This document shows, piece after piece, positions 1-11,091 of a stretch of DNA of 64,000 nucleotides; within the stretch, counting starts at the first letter, position 1; each line of letters opens with the position of its first letter. The notes under the pieces are model-generated. The model made no database searches. It saw nothing but the letters and a program-made list of their open reading frames with translations, and was not told where the DNA came from. This DNA is from Auanema rhodensis (lineage: Eukaryota > Nematoda > Chromadorea > Rhabditida > Rhabditidae), in the NCBI GenBank assembly GCA_964057225.1, contig OZ059900.1:5900501-5964500 (forward strand), written 5' to 3'. A program made the translations under genes and the position numbers.

Positions 1-1429
1 AGGCAATAACAAAAAGAAAGAAAAACATTTCAAGTTTTTGACTGAAATGATTTGTTAGCTTTGATTTACAACGAGTGGAGAAGTAAGGAATATTTAAAAA
101 TATAAACTAAGAATGATCAATCAAGGCGGATATTGAAGAGCAGACATCAAGATGCACTCATTCACCGAGCATTTGGAGTTCGCCGATATTTATATTTCGC
201 AGATAACTTGGACGAAACTCTGAGTGTTGTGGTTAGTGAAATTTCCAACGTGGATTATTTTCTATTCTTATACATCATGTATTAAAGGTCAATGTTAGTC
301 TGTTATATATTATGACTAGAGTATGCTTATTAATGAACTTTGTAAGTTTCATTTATTAAAACTTGGGGAAATGCCAAAGCAAGCATAATTACTATTTGTT
401 CTGATTTTCTTTGTTGAACAGTATATCAAAAAATTAGGAAGAGTGCAATTTAGTATTTCAAGAGTCTAATCCTTAGTAAATTGTTGACGATATGAAAAAG
501 TGGGTCAAGAAGCTTAGCGAAACTCAGATTATCGGTAGACAGATGAGTCAAATTGACCTATTATGCCAGGGCTATATTAGCTTCGTCATGATTATTGTAA
601 AACAGAGTGGTGTACTATCGGGAGAAAAATGAAAGACGCCAAATCTTCAAATGACATGAGGCCATCAGCAAAGAAGATTTTCGTATTAGCCCTGCTTAAG
701 CGCAGCCTATATGTGGGTTGAAAATTGAGTAATAAAGAAGAAATGATAATTAAATGAGATATTTATTTGGTAATTGATGAAAAAAATTCACGGCAAAGCT
801 CTCATTAACAGCATTATTCAAAAAAATTGTATGACATTTTTTGTGTATTTCAATAAGCATAAATACATATATTCATGATAAAAACGTATTATAACAAGTT
901 TACTCAAATCTATCACAAGTTTTTCCTTTGTATTAGGGCTTTTCATGTCTGGTAGACGGCTTTGTTCAGTTAATCTTCAAAAGATTCCATTCCTCCATTA
1001 GAAATGATCTCGAAATACGTAAGCTGGATATATTACTTCAATGAAGAAGAGCATGATCAATAGGGAACATTTCAAGTATCATCATCCTCCAAATATTATC
1101 TGAAATGGCTTTTTCTGCAAATTGTATTAAGAACATATTAGCGTAACATAGAGATATACATAGCTTTAAACAAGCACGATTTTTATGAAAAAAATTCATC
1201 TCATAAATGATCGGTGCTTGAATGAAGCTCTGATATCGTTTGAAAATAGTCTTTTTTTTATTAGAAATGAGCATCAAACGAAAAAGAATTAGATATTTAG
1301 CAGCTGCTTAGTGCTAATGCTGTTGACATTAATAATGGAATCTTTTTACGTTATTTCCAGTTGGGGCTATATGTAATGTAGTCATGGTGCAATGCTGAAT
1401 CCATGCATACAGATTGACATAGGAGATTA

Positions 1430-1441
1430 GGGGGGGGGGGG
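1430..1441. repeat. Poly-G tract (12 G)
   Basis: An uninterrupted run of 12 G in AT-rich DNA. A second tract of about the same length and on the same strand lies at 21366-21377. Such runs can form G-quadruplexes; long G/C tracts are a known feature of nematode genomes and in C. elegans depend on the DOG-1 helicase for stability. Confidence 0.9.
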
Positions 1442-1888
1442 AACCTGACTGAATGAGATGTTGTAATATAACATGTCAAATTCAAAAATTCAAATATATA
1501 TATATGTATATCGTTATTCATGAATAGTTCATTGAGCATCTGCAACCAGCAATATATATTTTTTTAGCAGGAATGTGCAAGGAACAGCAGGACTTAAACG
1601 TCCCACTGTGAAGAAGGTATAGACAGAAATGACAATAAGATGTCAAGAGTAGAAGGCGGAATTAATTAAGTGTGCAGTCAGGATACATTAGGATTACATA
1701 CAGAAAAAGATTTATTAACTAAATAAAGCACAAGATTGAAAGTGAGTTAATGAGAATAGAAAAGTATATGCCCTTTCTTATAATAAACTACTTTTTGAAC
1801 GAGAAAAAAGTTATTATACGATGAAATGAGATGTCAACTTAAATAATCTTCAATAGTATTAGGTTAGTACGAAGAGATGTGTATCAAC

Positions 1889-1969
1889 GATGAGAATATC
1901 TTCAATCAATTCAGATTTTAATATACTCATATGTTATTAAAAATCTGAATTGAATGAAGATAGACCATC
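1889..1969. other. Near-perfect inverted repeat, miRNA-precursor-like hairpin
   Basis: The arms 1897-1923 and 1935-1962 are complementary over about 27 bp with one mismatch and one single-base bulge, around an 11-nt loop. Beyond a 4/3-nt internal loop the stem resumes with GATG (1889-1892) against CATC (1966-1969). The size and small loop resemble a pre-miRNA or hairpin-siRNA precursor. I did not recognise a known nematode miRNA in either arm, so this is a structure call only; strand and expression are unknown. Confidence 0.55.
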
Positions 1970-4900
1970 TTCTTGTAGGAAATCTCAGTTGAATAGTGGT
2001 ATCATTAAAGAAACAGTATAGAGTTATCATAAGATTTGTAGCGATAAATCATAAAAATATCGTAATATTCTTAATACTATATATGAAATCATACTTTATT
2101 AGCTGACACTACATTTGGAAATTATAGTGCAGTTGTCTTTCGACTGGTTGGATCGTAAATCAAGCGCAAATTCAAAACTCATTTCCGTTTTTGAACACAT
2201 GTATGGTGAAATATTTTCATTCACATTATATTACAAAAAAGTAGTTGAAAACAGGAATAGAGAGCTATATGAGCTTTTTGGTATGCTCATGGAACACGAA
2301 TGTTAAAATTATAGCTGCTAAAGCAGTGCTTGGTAGGGGGAGATATACACCAAATATATACCAAACGGTTTCGGGCCAAGTTCATCATCGTGGCTGACCA
2401 TGTATAACACATATAAAGAATACTGGTCAATTACGAAGTATTCAAAACAGTTATTGAATCATCTATAACCTCCAAAGGACATATCTAATGCATCATTTTA
2501 TTTTCTTCAAAACTGACCCTCTTTTTATACGAAACTTTAATATTTTATGTATGTTTGCGAAAAAAATGTTTTCTTCCTTTTTAAGTGGAAGAAGTTTTAA
2601 TTATTCACAGAAATTAGTAAGAAATTGTAAATTAACAGATAAAACGATACAGCACAAAGGGCTTGCAACATAAAGATGCCGCATGTCAAGCACTGTCCTC
2701 ATGTCAGCATTCAAGAAATCATTAAGGCCCCCTAATGAGATTAATAAGCGTCATATCCAACTTCTCAATTTGTTCATCAAAAATCAATTTAATGTATAAG
2801 TAAGAATAATAAAAGGGGAGTATGCTAGATAAGATTTACTTCTAACATATATTCGTCACTAGCGAAAAAAGAATTAAGAGCAACACAAGAATATTCAGGA
2901 TGTAAAAATAACTTTTCAACTATCTAGGCTCTTCATTATTCAACAAAACGCTTCGAAAATTTTTATATTGAATGAAAAATTTTAACTTATGCTATACAGC
3001 TATAGCACAGAATCGAACTAAACTAGTGAGATATGAAAAACTTATTAAAAGTCAGCGTGAGTCGACTTAATTGTGTGAAGCTGCTTTTAGGGAAAATACA
3101 GATTAACAAAATATGAGAAAGCCTCTTAATCATAGGCTTCACGATAAAAGTATATTCATAAATAGAACAATTTATAGTTTTACTTATAATTGGTCAATTA
3201 GGTTGAAATTAAGAAGAATTTATTAATTATATCAAAATTATGTGTAAAAATGTGAATTTTTATGATCAAAACGTATTTGTTTTTGTACTTTTTCTTATAT
3301 TAGCCAATTTAGACAAAAAATATAAGAATAGACATACTTTTGTAGTTGATTTAATTAAGTTTAGTTCATTGATCTTAATAAAACCAGCTTACGTTTTCTA
3401 TGCAATAGAAAAATGATTTTGAAACGGAACACAATTTGAAGGCCAAAGATAGATATTGTTGTTGGCATGGTTGTACTTCAATTAGACATATGCTTTTTGA
3501 ACCTTTCCTATATTAGTGTGCTTTGATGCTTTTGTTAATTATAAATCACCTTATATTTAACAAAAATTATGCCCTTAACGAGCAAGATTTCATAATTTTA
3601 TTCAGTAATAATTAGTTTTACTAATTTTTTCTCAATTATATGTATTCCCATGAGTACTGATAATTAGTACTGACGGCATCTTAAGTTGTTACGTTCATCC
3701 TATTACGATGATTAAAAAATAGAACATTTTCAAAATTTCTTTGCTTTAAAGTTAAATCTGGGGAGGTATTACACCTTGAAAATTACAAACAGTGTGAATT
3801 AAACCTAGAAAAAGAACAAAAACTAGAATATATGTATTTATAGTATTGATTTACTAAAGTTTATACTACATATAGTCAAAATAAATAAATTTTATTTTAA
3901 TTGACAATATTTTTTTAGTTTAATACCATACGGTTCAATAAAATTAGAACTGTTAATATAATGCTTAGTGTAATGTTGTCTGAAGTTTATTCAAGGTATA
4001 ATCTCATATAATTCCTACTAATACTTGATTATATCATAGTATAAAGGGAGGATATATAAAAACATTTCTATCGTGTTTTATGAAGTTCTGAGATAATTAG
4101 TATGATAATTCCGAAAGAATCCTCATGAATATAACAGGCAAAGATAATCCGCCTAATGAAAAATTAGAAAAAAGCATAGCAGCAAGTTGGACTATCTCAT
4201 TCCATTCTGGAGCAATATAAGTCTTAACGCTATATTGTTTCAGAGTGAAATGAGCTAAACCATATGCTTGTGTTGAAACTATTGAGATATTATAGATATC
4301 TTTGCTAACATATATGATAAGAGAAGTTTTATTCCAAATATTGGAAAACCGAAAGTACTTTACTCTTTACTGCATTCGGAAAAAAATGCGAGTGTCTTAT
4401 ACTAACAAATAATTGTGGGCAGCATGTTGCGAATGCAGTGCTAGTTGTATATATTGCACAAATCAGCCTGTGCAACTGAAGCAGTAGGCTAGAGAGAATT
4501 GGCTCAAGCCCTACTATTATGAGCATCAATTCATGGAATAGTGATAGGAAACGGCGGGTGCAACTATACGCATTGATGTCTGGTTTAACAATTATTGGAA
4601 TTAGCACTAACAATGCCATTTGAAATCTGCATGTCAGTGCATTCAATATGTCTTTCCGGACACAATATAAATGAATGTTTAGAAATAATATTTATTGAAA
4701 TATTTTAACTATATACATATATACATATAGTTTTGTGTATAATAAATGTTCTAAATAGAATGGGATAGTAGGGGATATTCGAGGGTGCTATGAGACGAAT
4801 AAGGCAAAGAAGTAAATCGCTTTTGCTCTTAATTAACGAAAAGGAAGCCATTAAAAGGCATCAAATCTAGCTGTAAAAGGAAGCACGGATTGCATTTTAA

Positions 4901-5750
4901 CGAAATTATATGTGCAGCAACTGCTGGAGAGTAATGAGATTTGAGCTTTAAGAGTATTGGTGAAATTTATTGATATCTATATCTATATCTATATATATAT
5001 ATTATAAAGTTCAATAATCAAATGAAAAATAAAAAGTTCAACTATTTGAGAGAAATATACTAAACGAACAAATGATTCTAAATCCTTCGGTATGATTATA
5101 TGCATCACGGACCGCCTATAGACGAGAAAGTGTTAGATGTGTTCTAAAATGTTTTCAACAGGATGAAAAGAAAAAGCGAAATGATGAATTGATCTTTCTG
5201 CAACTTTTAAAATATTTGTTGACGAACCGTCAGAACTGTGCTAACCTTTAGCAATTTTCTTTTATTCTTTCCGATAAATGTTTTTTCTTCTCTATTTTGA
5301 CATTTATCTAACATTTTGATAATATATGATGATTAATTTTACATCGCGCTGATTGCAGAAAACTGCTAATACGCTGTATTATTTTTTAAGTTTTTGCTAA
5401 TATATAAGATAAGCTATTTATAGCTAATCTCTACTAATGTTTTAAAAAATTAGATGATTAATTTGCATTAAGAAAGTGCTTTAATCCAAAAAATAAGAAT
5501 AAAAATACTTTTTTTTAACTAAATATAATTATTTATTATATTTTATAATATATAAATAATACGACACAAAATAATAATCATAAACAGTCTGTATTTTCAT
5601 CGAAGTTCAAGTAAATATGTTAACAAATTAATGATTGCACACTGTATTTTTGAATTGTTGATAAACGTTCAGAAATGAGATATACAATATGTAGGCAATT
5701 TTGAATATTAATCACTATTGTGATATTTATTTATACGTATATATGTATAT

Positions 5751-6616
5751 CTATAAAATTACATATAAAAATGATGATATTATTAGAATAATGATAAAAT
5801 AATGTTTGATATTAGCTGCATTGCAAAGATTTCCATCGCATATACACACTTCCAAATCACCTGTAAAAAATGTTTTATAATTTACTGTTTTTAATGCTTA
5901 TGATCTACCGTCACTACTGGATATTTTTGTGCAATCAGGGCGAATTTTAATATTAGCATTTGGTATACAGCTACGAAAAACATCTGTGTTTTCTGAAAGA
6001 ATGTCACAATTATTCCATTGTTTATTCATACTTTTTTTATAGTTTTCAAACACGACTACGTGCAAACAAAAGATTAACAGTAACTTTGCGGTCAGCAGAA
6101 GCTGTCCTCTGCTTTGACCGACTAAGCAAACAAAGTTGTTTCTGTCCTACCTCGATTACTCCAAACAATGAGGTTTATAATCCCAGATAACGCTTTTTTC
6201 AACAAAATAATAAGAAACAGAAGCCTACCTTTAGTATCTTTAAATTTTAGCTTCAAGCACACGCCATCTGAGCATTCATCTTTTTCAACTTTATCTCTAA
6301 TTGCTTGATCAACCTGAGAAATTTGTTCAAAATATTGAAGAAAATACAATGTTTATGACATTACCTTAAAATTATCTTGACATGTTGAAGACTTTGGCAC
6401 ATCTCTAATATTACTGAGCCATTGTTGCCATGCAGGATCGGTTATCTGACTTAAAACTTGCTCAGGAATTATTGATGTACACGAGTAGCATCGTATATCA
6501 CGTTGATCTAGAGATTTCAACCAAAACTGTTTTTGACATAACATTGAAAATCACTTACTGGAAGCATGTCCTAACGCTATTAATACAGTTGCTACAAAAG
6601 AATAGCGAATAAACAT
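5751..6616 (-). CDS. Secreted Ly6/uPAR three-finger protein, GPI-anchor type
   Basis: Five exons on the minus strand (6616-6559, 6507-6365, 6313-6229, 5992-5909, 5860-5751) give 159 residues. Residues 1-19 are a signal peptide (MFIRYSFVATVLIALGHAS). The mature part opens with RCYSCTS, carries ten cysteines in total and closes with CICDGNLCN, the Ly6/uPAR C-terminal signature. The last ~18 residues are hydrophobic and end at the stop, as in a GPI-attachment signal. Proteins of this fold in nematodes and flies (ODR-2/HOT, Quiver/Sleepless types) act at the neuronal surface; the exact subfamily is not assigned. Introns are 45-236 nt. A 3' splice site at 6635 lies 18 nt before ATG, and a minus-strand AATAAA lies 20 nt beyond the stop. 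Exon 4's acceptor was chosen over a weak alternative near 6194 because it gives the extra conserved Cys-containing segment (FRSCIP). Confidence 0.85.
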
Positions 6617-7963
6617 AGCTTAAGCTTTAAATAACTTTAGAAAACAAATCAAACTGATTAGAAGGAAATTAAAGATGTGAGAACGTTAAGCTTGGGTCAG
6701 TAATATTGTGATGATGCGGGTTGTTCTCAGAAAAGCGAAGTGAGTGTCGAAATTGGCTTTTATTTACATTCAGAGAGACGTAGCGCGTCAGAACTGACAA
6801 GAGAACTGTAGCTGGGAGAGTATGAGAGAACAACTTCCTCGCTGACCTATGAAATAGGAAAACGGAAGCGAGATAGCTACTGTTGATCGCATCACTGCTA
6901 TGATATTTGCTAGCTAGAAAACGTAAAGAAATAGAAGTAAAAACATGAGAGTAGCTAGTGAAGAGATACAATACCGAAAAGAGAGCGAAACACTAGAAAA
7001 AAGACAACTGTGAAAGAGAAACCATTCAATGAAAGATATCAAAGCATAGAGTAATTCAGACGACTGAGTAGACCCCACGAATGAACAGTACTTCTCAAGT
7101 TTAATTCTATATATTTATACACTGTATGTTTGCTCTGAAAAACTGCGATCATTTCATGACATAGAAAGTTTGAAATTTAAAAATATCATTTTTTCAGCAT
7201 AAAGTCTTGATAACTGTTAAGTCTTTTGCAATTTCTTATCTATGAATATGCTCTTAAAATTATTTTAAACTTTTCTCAATCGCCTCCATGAGCGTGTCTT
7301 CTCAACTATCTCAGAGGGGTTTATTCAGGACACTCATTTAGTTTTTCAAATATGATGACGCTTCACATAAACCTTACTAAATATGACAAAATTTGTTTGC
7401 ATGATTCAAGAAAATATAGAACAAGGAATATTATAACAAAATGTTTATTATTATTTCTTCTTATCACCAAATAAGTTGCAGTCGATTAATAATTTCTTGT
7501 TTTTTGTAAGCAGAACTAACAGTCTTCATCTCAGAAACTGAATAATTAGTCAAATCTGGAAAATAAATTATTCTGTTTCTTGTATATACTATGAGAATGA
7601 AGTGAAGAGCGCAATTTGAGCGCCAAAATGAACAAAAAAACCTGCTCCGTTGAGAAGTATGCGCCCTATGGCAAATGTATGACTTGAATCGTAACGATTG
7701 CCTGCAATTTGTTACTACTTTGATATCTCTTTTAATTAATTCTAATTGGATTGAGCTTTATATTATTATATAGTTATTAATTAATTATATAAATATATCT
7801 ACAATATTAAAATTAAATTATATGACGAATAAGAGATATTAAATAAGTATTCTAACATCAAAAGTAGTTTTTAAATATTTTATTATTGTAATTATCATTT
7901 TATTAGATCTTTCATCGTGTATCACATATCAACATATACTTCTTGCATGGTTGGTAAAATATA
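6617..7963. other. Intergenic region between divergent Ly6 and sirtuin genes
   Basis: Probable shared upstream region. 6660-7060 is purine-rich on the plus strand (pyrimidine-rich in the sense of the Ly6 gene) and moderately GC-rich, and leaves a 100-codon minus frame open. 7560-7900 is very AT-rich. A candidate 3' splice site (ATTTTATTAG) ends at 7904, 59 nt before the chosen sirtuin ATG. No gene seen. Confidence 0.55.
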
Positions 7964-7966
7964 ATG
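7947..7966 (+). promoter_or_regulatory. Five-codon upstream ORF overlapping the sirtuin start (TAATG)
   Basis: ATG at 7947 opens a five-codon frame (MVGKI) whose TAA at 7962-7964 shares its last base with the sirtuin ATG at 7964-7966. If the chosen sirtuin start is right, ribosomes would meet this frame first and could reinitiate across the stop-start overlap. This depends on the transcript 5' end lying upstream of 7947. Confidence 0.35.
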
Positions 7967-10583
7967 CTTGATAGTAATTGGGTGAGTAATATTTAATATT
8001 TTAAATTTATTCTCATATTTAAAGGAAAGCGATCCTAACTGGAGAAGAAAATGTGATACATTAACTGATTGGATTTCTAGTTCTAAAACTATTATTCTCT
8101 ATGTAGGCGCTGGAGTCAGTACTGTATGACTATTAAATGGGAGAGCTTGGTTTGATTTTGTCAATTTTACAGAATGCCAACATACCTGATTATCGTGGTC
8201 CCGAAGGTATTTACACTCTTGCCAAGCAGGGTATTCATCCCAAAAAGTATTTTACATTATGACTTTGAATTATTTAAATTATTAATTTCATATATAGTAT
8301 TGAGATGAATTCAGTCATTCCAACTAAGTGTCATTATATTATCAAGGAGTTACTTCGTAAAGGAACTTTCAGTCATGTGCTGTCTCAAGTAAGTGGAACA
8401 ATATGAAAATTCATACCATTGGTCAATTTAGAATTGTGATGGGTTATTCTTACGTTCGGGTATTCCACAAAGAGTACTCTCTGAAATTCACGGGAATATG
8501 TATATAGAAGTTTGTCGCAAATGTACAAAGCAATACGTGCGTAATTATGATACAACTAGTCGAAGTGCTGTCAAGTAAGTTTTTTTGAATGTCTATTGAT
8601 AGTAGAAGATGTGTATATTCTGCAGTGAGCATGTCACTGACCGTAAGTGCACTGTATGTAATGAAGACTTGGTTGACAGCATTGTTCATCAAGGAGAACA
8701 GGGTGATCTTGTTTGGCCGCATAATTGGAAGGGTATTTCATGACATTTATGATAAATAGCTTAATTTTTATTTGTTCAGGTGCTCATCGTGTGTTAGATA
8801 AAGCAGATTTGATTATAGTTCTTGGTACTTCGTGCAATGTTTTACAAGGGTATAAGCACTTGTGGCCTAGATCAGATGAGCTTGAAGATACTAAAGTATA
8901 TTGTTATAAGAGTTGTAATCTCATTGTTTTGTTTATATTTTAGGTTGTTTTGGTTAACAAGACAATAACAGTAAAAGATCGATTTGTGAGTTTGAAGATT
9001 TCGGCAGATTGCGACGATGTGATGTCTCGCGTTGCGCGAAAATTACAAGTTGATTTCTCAAAATACTGCAGGTAATCTTAAGTTTTGTTAATAACGAATA
9101 CTCTTTATTTAGTACTTGTGATCCGATTTTCGGAAAATACCCAGCTACGGAGCGTGATTTTATGATGAACTTTAGAATTTGCAAATGCGAAACGCCCACT
9201 TCCCTAACTGCTGAAGTAAGCTAATAATAAACAAACTGAAATTGTGAATTGTTTTCTAGGATATGAAATCTGAACAGCCTGGATGGTGGACATTTGCTTT
9301 AAAAAATATCAAAGTGCAAGCAAGACCTGCATCACTGAATACAAGTAATATCTCTATCCTTACGGATAAATTAATTTTGCGTTTCCTCAGGAAGAAAAAG
9401 TGCTCGTGCTGCCATAAGTGCTATTAAAAAAAACGTGGATTCCATGAAGCGTAAACCTCCTAAACGAAAAGCTCCTCCCAAAGAAAAGGTCAATCTCTCG
9501 CTCTCTCATTCGAACTTTTTTTTCATTTTAGGCTAAACCAGTCAGCAATAGGCAGGCAAAAAAACTTATTAAAAACGAGGAAGAAAGCTCCGAAGATGAT
9601 GACGAAGAGCTGGAAGAAAATCCCGAGGATGTGGAATCACTGTCAAGTGATAGCCCTGTTATTTCTGGAGCTATCAAAGAAAAGTCTAGTGTCGATACGA
9701 AGCAAGAAACGGATATCAGCATAAAGTTGGAGAATCTGGAAGAAAAAGTATTGAAGAAAGAAGATAGTAGTCATGTTACAATCGTATCGGACACGTTCGT
9801 AAAAGAAGAAGAAAAGACAGTTCAAATCAAAGATGAAGTATTGAGTGACTCTCCAGTCCACATCAAACAAGAAGATGTGGAATCACCTTCAGAGCTGATG
9901 GACACTAGTAGATCTCCTCTGAGTAGTTTTGAAGATACTGTCGGCTCTACTTGTCGAAAAAGAAATAGAAAGGGGGTGCCACATAAAATGCACGTTGATG
10001 AGGTAAAAATAAGTTTTAATCAATATATTAGAGCTTTTTTTCAGCAATGCAAAAGGTCAGTGATCGAAAAACAGACTTCTGTTTCTATTATAAAAAGTTA
10101 TTCTGGTGAAGAAAAGAATGTTAACAGTTCCGCATCCGTTTCTATATCCAAACCAAGTATTCCGCAAGACAGTTTTAAAGAAGAAAATATATTAGTTAGT
10201 ATTTCCATATATTGATTGTTGAGCAATTAGTTTGCCGCTTTTTTCTGTTTGATTAATTGTATCAATTTTAGAATTTGCATAATGATATTAACGAAGATAC
10301 TAGTGATCATAATACTGAGCCTAATTTGAATTGTGAGGAAGAAGTGGCAATGTCCGTTGGTATGGCTAGATTTCAATTTCAATTTTATGCCGAATCAATT
10401 TTAGAACTAGCTAATCCTTTAATGTGCGTTGGTGATATTCCAAAAATTATTCTATCCGAAGTTGATAAAGAAGAAGAAAATATTGAAAAAATTGGTGACA
10501 CCTTTTCCACTGAAGAAAATAAAATTACTGTTGCTGAAAGTGGAGAAATAGCCATTCCCAATGAGAAGATTACATTGTTGTAG
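7964..10583 (+). CDS. SIRT7: SIRT7-type sirtuin (NAD-dependent protein deacylase) with long acidic C-terminal tail
   Basis: Fourteen short exons: 7964-7981, 8025-8123, 8173-8246, 8298-8388, 8432-8574, 8626-8732, 8780-8895, 8944-9071, 9113-9215, 9260-9344, 9391-9488, 9532-10002, 10045-10194, 10272-10583; 664 residues. The catalytic core at about 30-230 has the NAD loop [18 protein letters not shown] (34-51), QNCDGLF (94-100), catalytic His114 in HGNMYIEVC and zinc ligands CRKC (122-125) and CTVC (150-153). HGNMYIEVC and CDDVM point to SIRT7 rather than SIRT6; C. elegans SIR-2.4 is the SIRT6/7-class member. Known role: nuclear/nucleolar chromatin deacylase. Two motif positions differ from the family: GLF for GLH and VHQGE for VHFGE. 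Residues from ~320 on are Lys-rich, then acidic/Ser-rich and low-complexity, making it far longer than human SIRT7 (400). The N-terminal exon of six codons is the least certain part; the intron at 10003-10044 is in frame and could be retained. Confidence 0.9.
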
Positions 10584-10849
10584 CTATAAATCAAATGCTG
10601 ACCTTCCTGTGGTAATACATTCCAATGATTTTTGCTCATTTTCATTATTTCTGGTAAATTGAATGTTCTAGAGCTTTATACTTACTTCATATTATATTAA
10701 CGTAAAAATCTATAATCTCATATCCCACACATGAACTTGCCTATGTAGCAAATACTATTGTAATTCTTACATATTGAATTTTTTCCAATTTTTTCAATCC
10801 TCGTGTGCGGTGTTTTGTTTACGTGTATATTTATATGTACAGTTTGCTT

Positions 10850-11041
10850 ATGGTAGGAATTTGCTTTTTGTACATTCTGGATGCTCAATTTCGACTCTTT
10901 CCTGATTCTTCTAAGTTCAAGATTTGGTGCTTTGTCGCCTTATATATTAATGTTCTCATGTTATATATTGCTTTATTCAATGCAATTATGATAATATCTC
11001 ATATTGCTACAGTCTCTCGCGAGATTTATGCTTTGAAATGA
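10850..11041 (+). CDS. Possible small two-helix membrane protein downstream of the sirtuin
   Basis: ATG at 10850 opens 63 codons (an in-frame ATG at 10835 would give 68). The product has two hydrophobic stretches: VGICFLYIL, and a longer second one with WCFVALYINVLMLYIAL and NAIMIISHIA, with a short polar link containing FPDSSKFK. An AATAAA lies 45 nt after the stop (11086-11091). It sits 266 nt after the sirtuin stop on the same strand, so it may be a second cistron of an operon, the last exon of an unseen gene, or merely sirtuin 3' UTR. I do not recognise the sequence. Confidence 0.35.
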   Translation: MVGICFLYILDAQFRLFPDSSKFKIWCFVALYINVLMLYIALFNAIMIISHIATVSREIYALK

Positions 11042-11085
11042 CATAATCATATTTTTTCTGGTGCATTCCATCCGATGAAAAATTG

Positions 11086-11091
11086 AATAAA
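11086..11091 (+). terminator. Polyadenylation signal AATAAA
   Basis: First clear AATAAA downstream of the sirtuin on the plus strand. It would serve either the sirtuin transcript or the small ORF ending at 11041. Confidence 0.45.

Larger units (their letters stand above)
1..5750. other. Intergenic region, no gene recognised
   Basis: AT-rich DNA with no open frame that shows recognisable protein features or a chain of splice-compatible exons. It holds a 12-G tract (1430-1441), a strong hairpin (1889-1969), an imperfect (ATATCT)n/(TA)n stretch near 4972-5005 and many short A/T runs. A 105-codon minus-strand frame at 4329-4646 and two short overlapping plus-strand frames at 492-721 are open but unsupported. 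The Ly6 gene ends at 5751, with a minus-strand AATAAA at 5726-5731. Confidence 0.6.

Noticed and set aside
4329-4646. 105-codon minus-strand frame with hydrophobic stretches
   Set aside because: Looked receptor-like at first, but no family motif, no flanking exons continuing a membrane protein, and AT-rich codon use like the background.
6149-6194. Possible extra Ly6 exon (ALSGIINLIVWSNR)
   Set aside because: Its acceptor (TTGAAAAAAG) has no pyrimidine tract, and the peptide would disrupt the expected cysteine spacing; direct splicing to 5992 fits better.
6669-6971. 100-codon minus-strand frame just upstream of the Ly6 gene
   Set aside because: Pyrimidine-rich strand artefact; ends before the Ly6 ATG, and the signal peptide at 6616 marks the true N-terminus.
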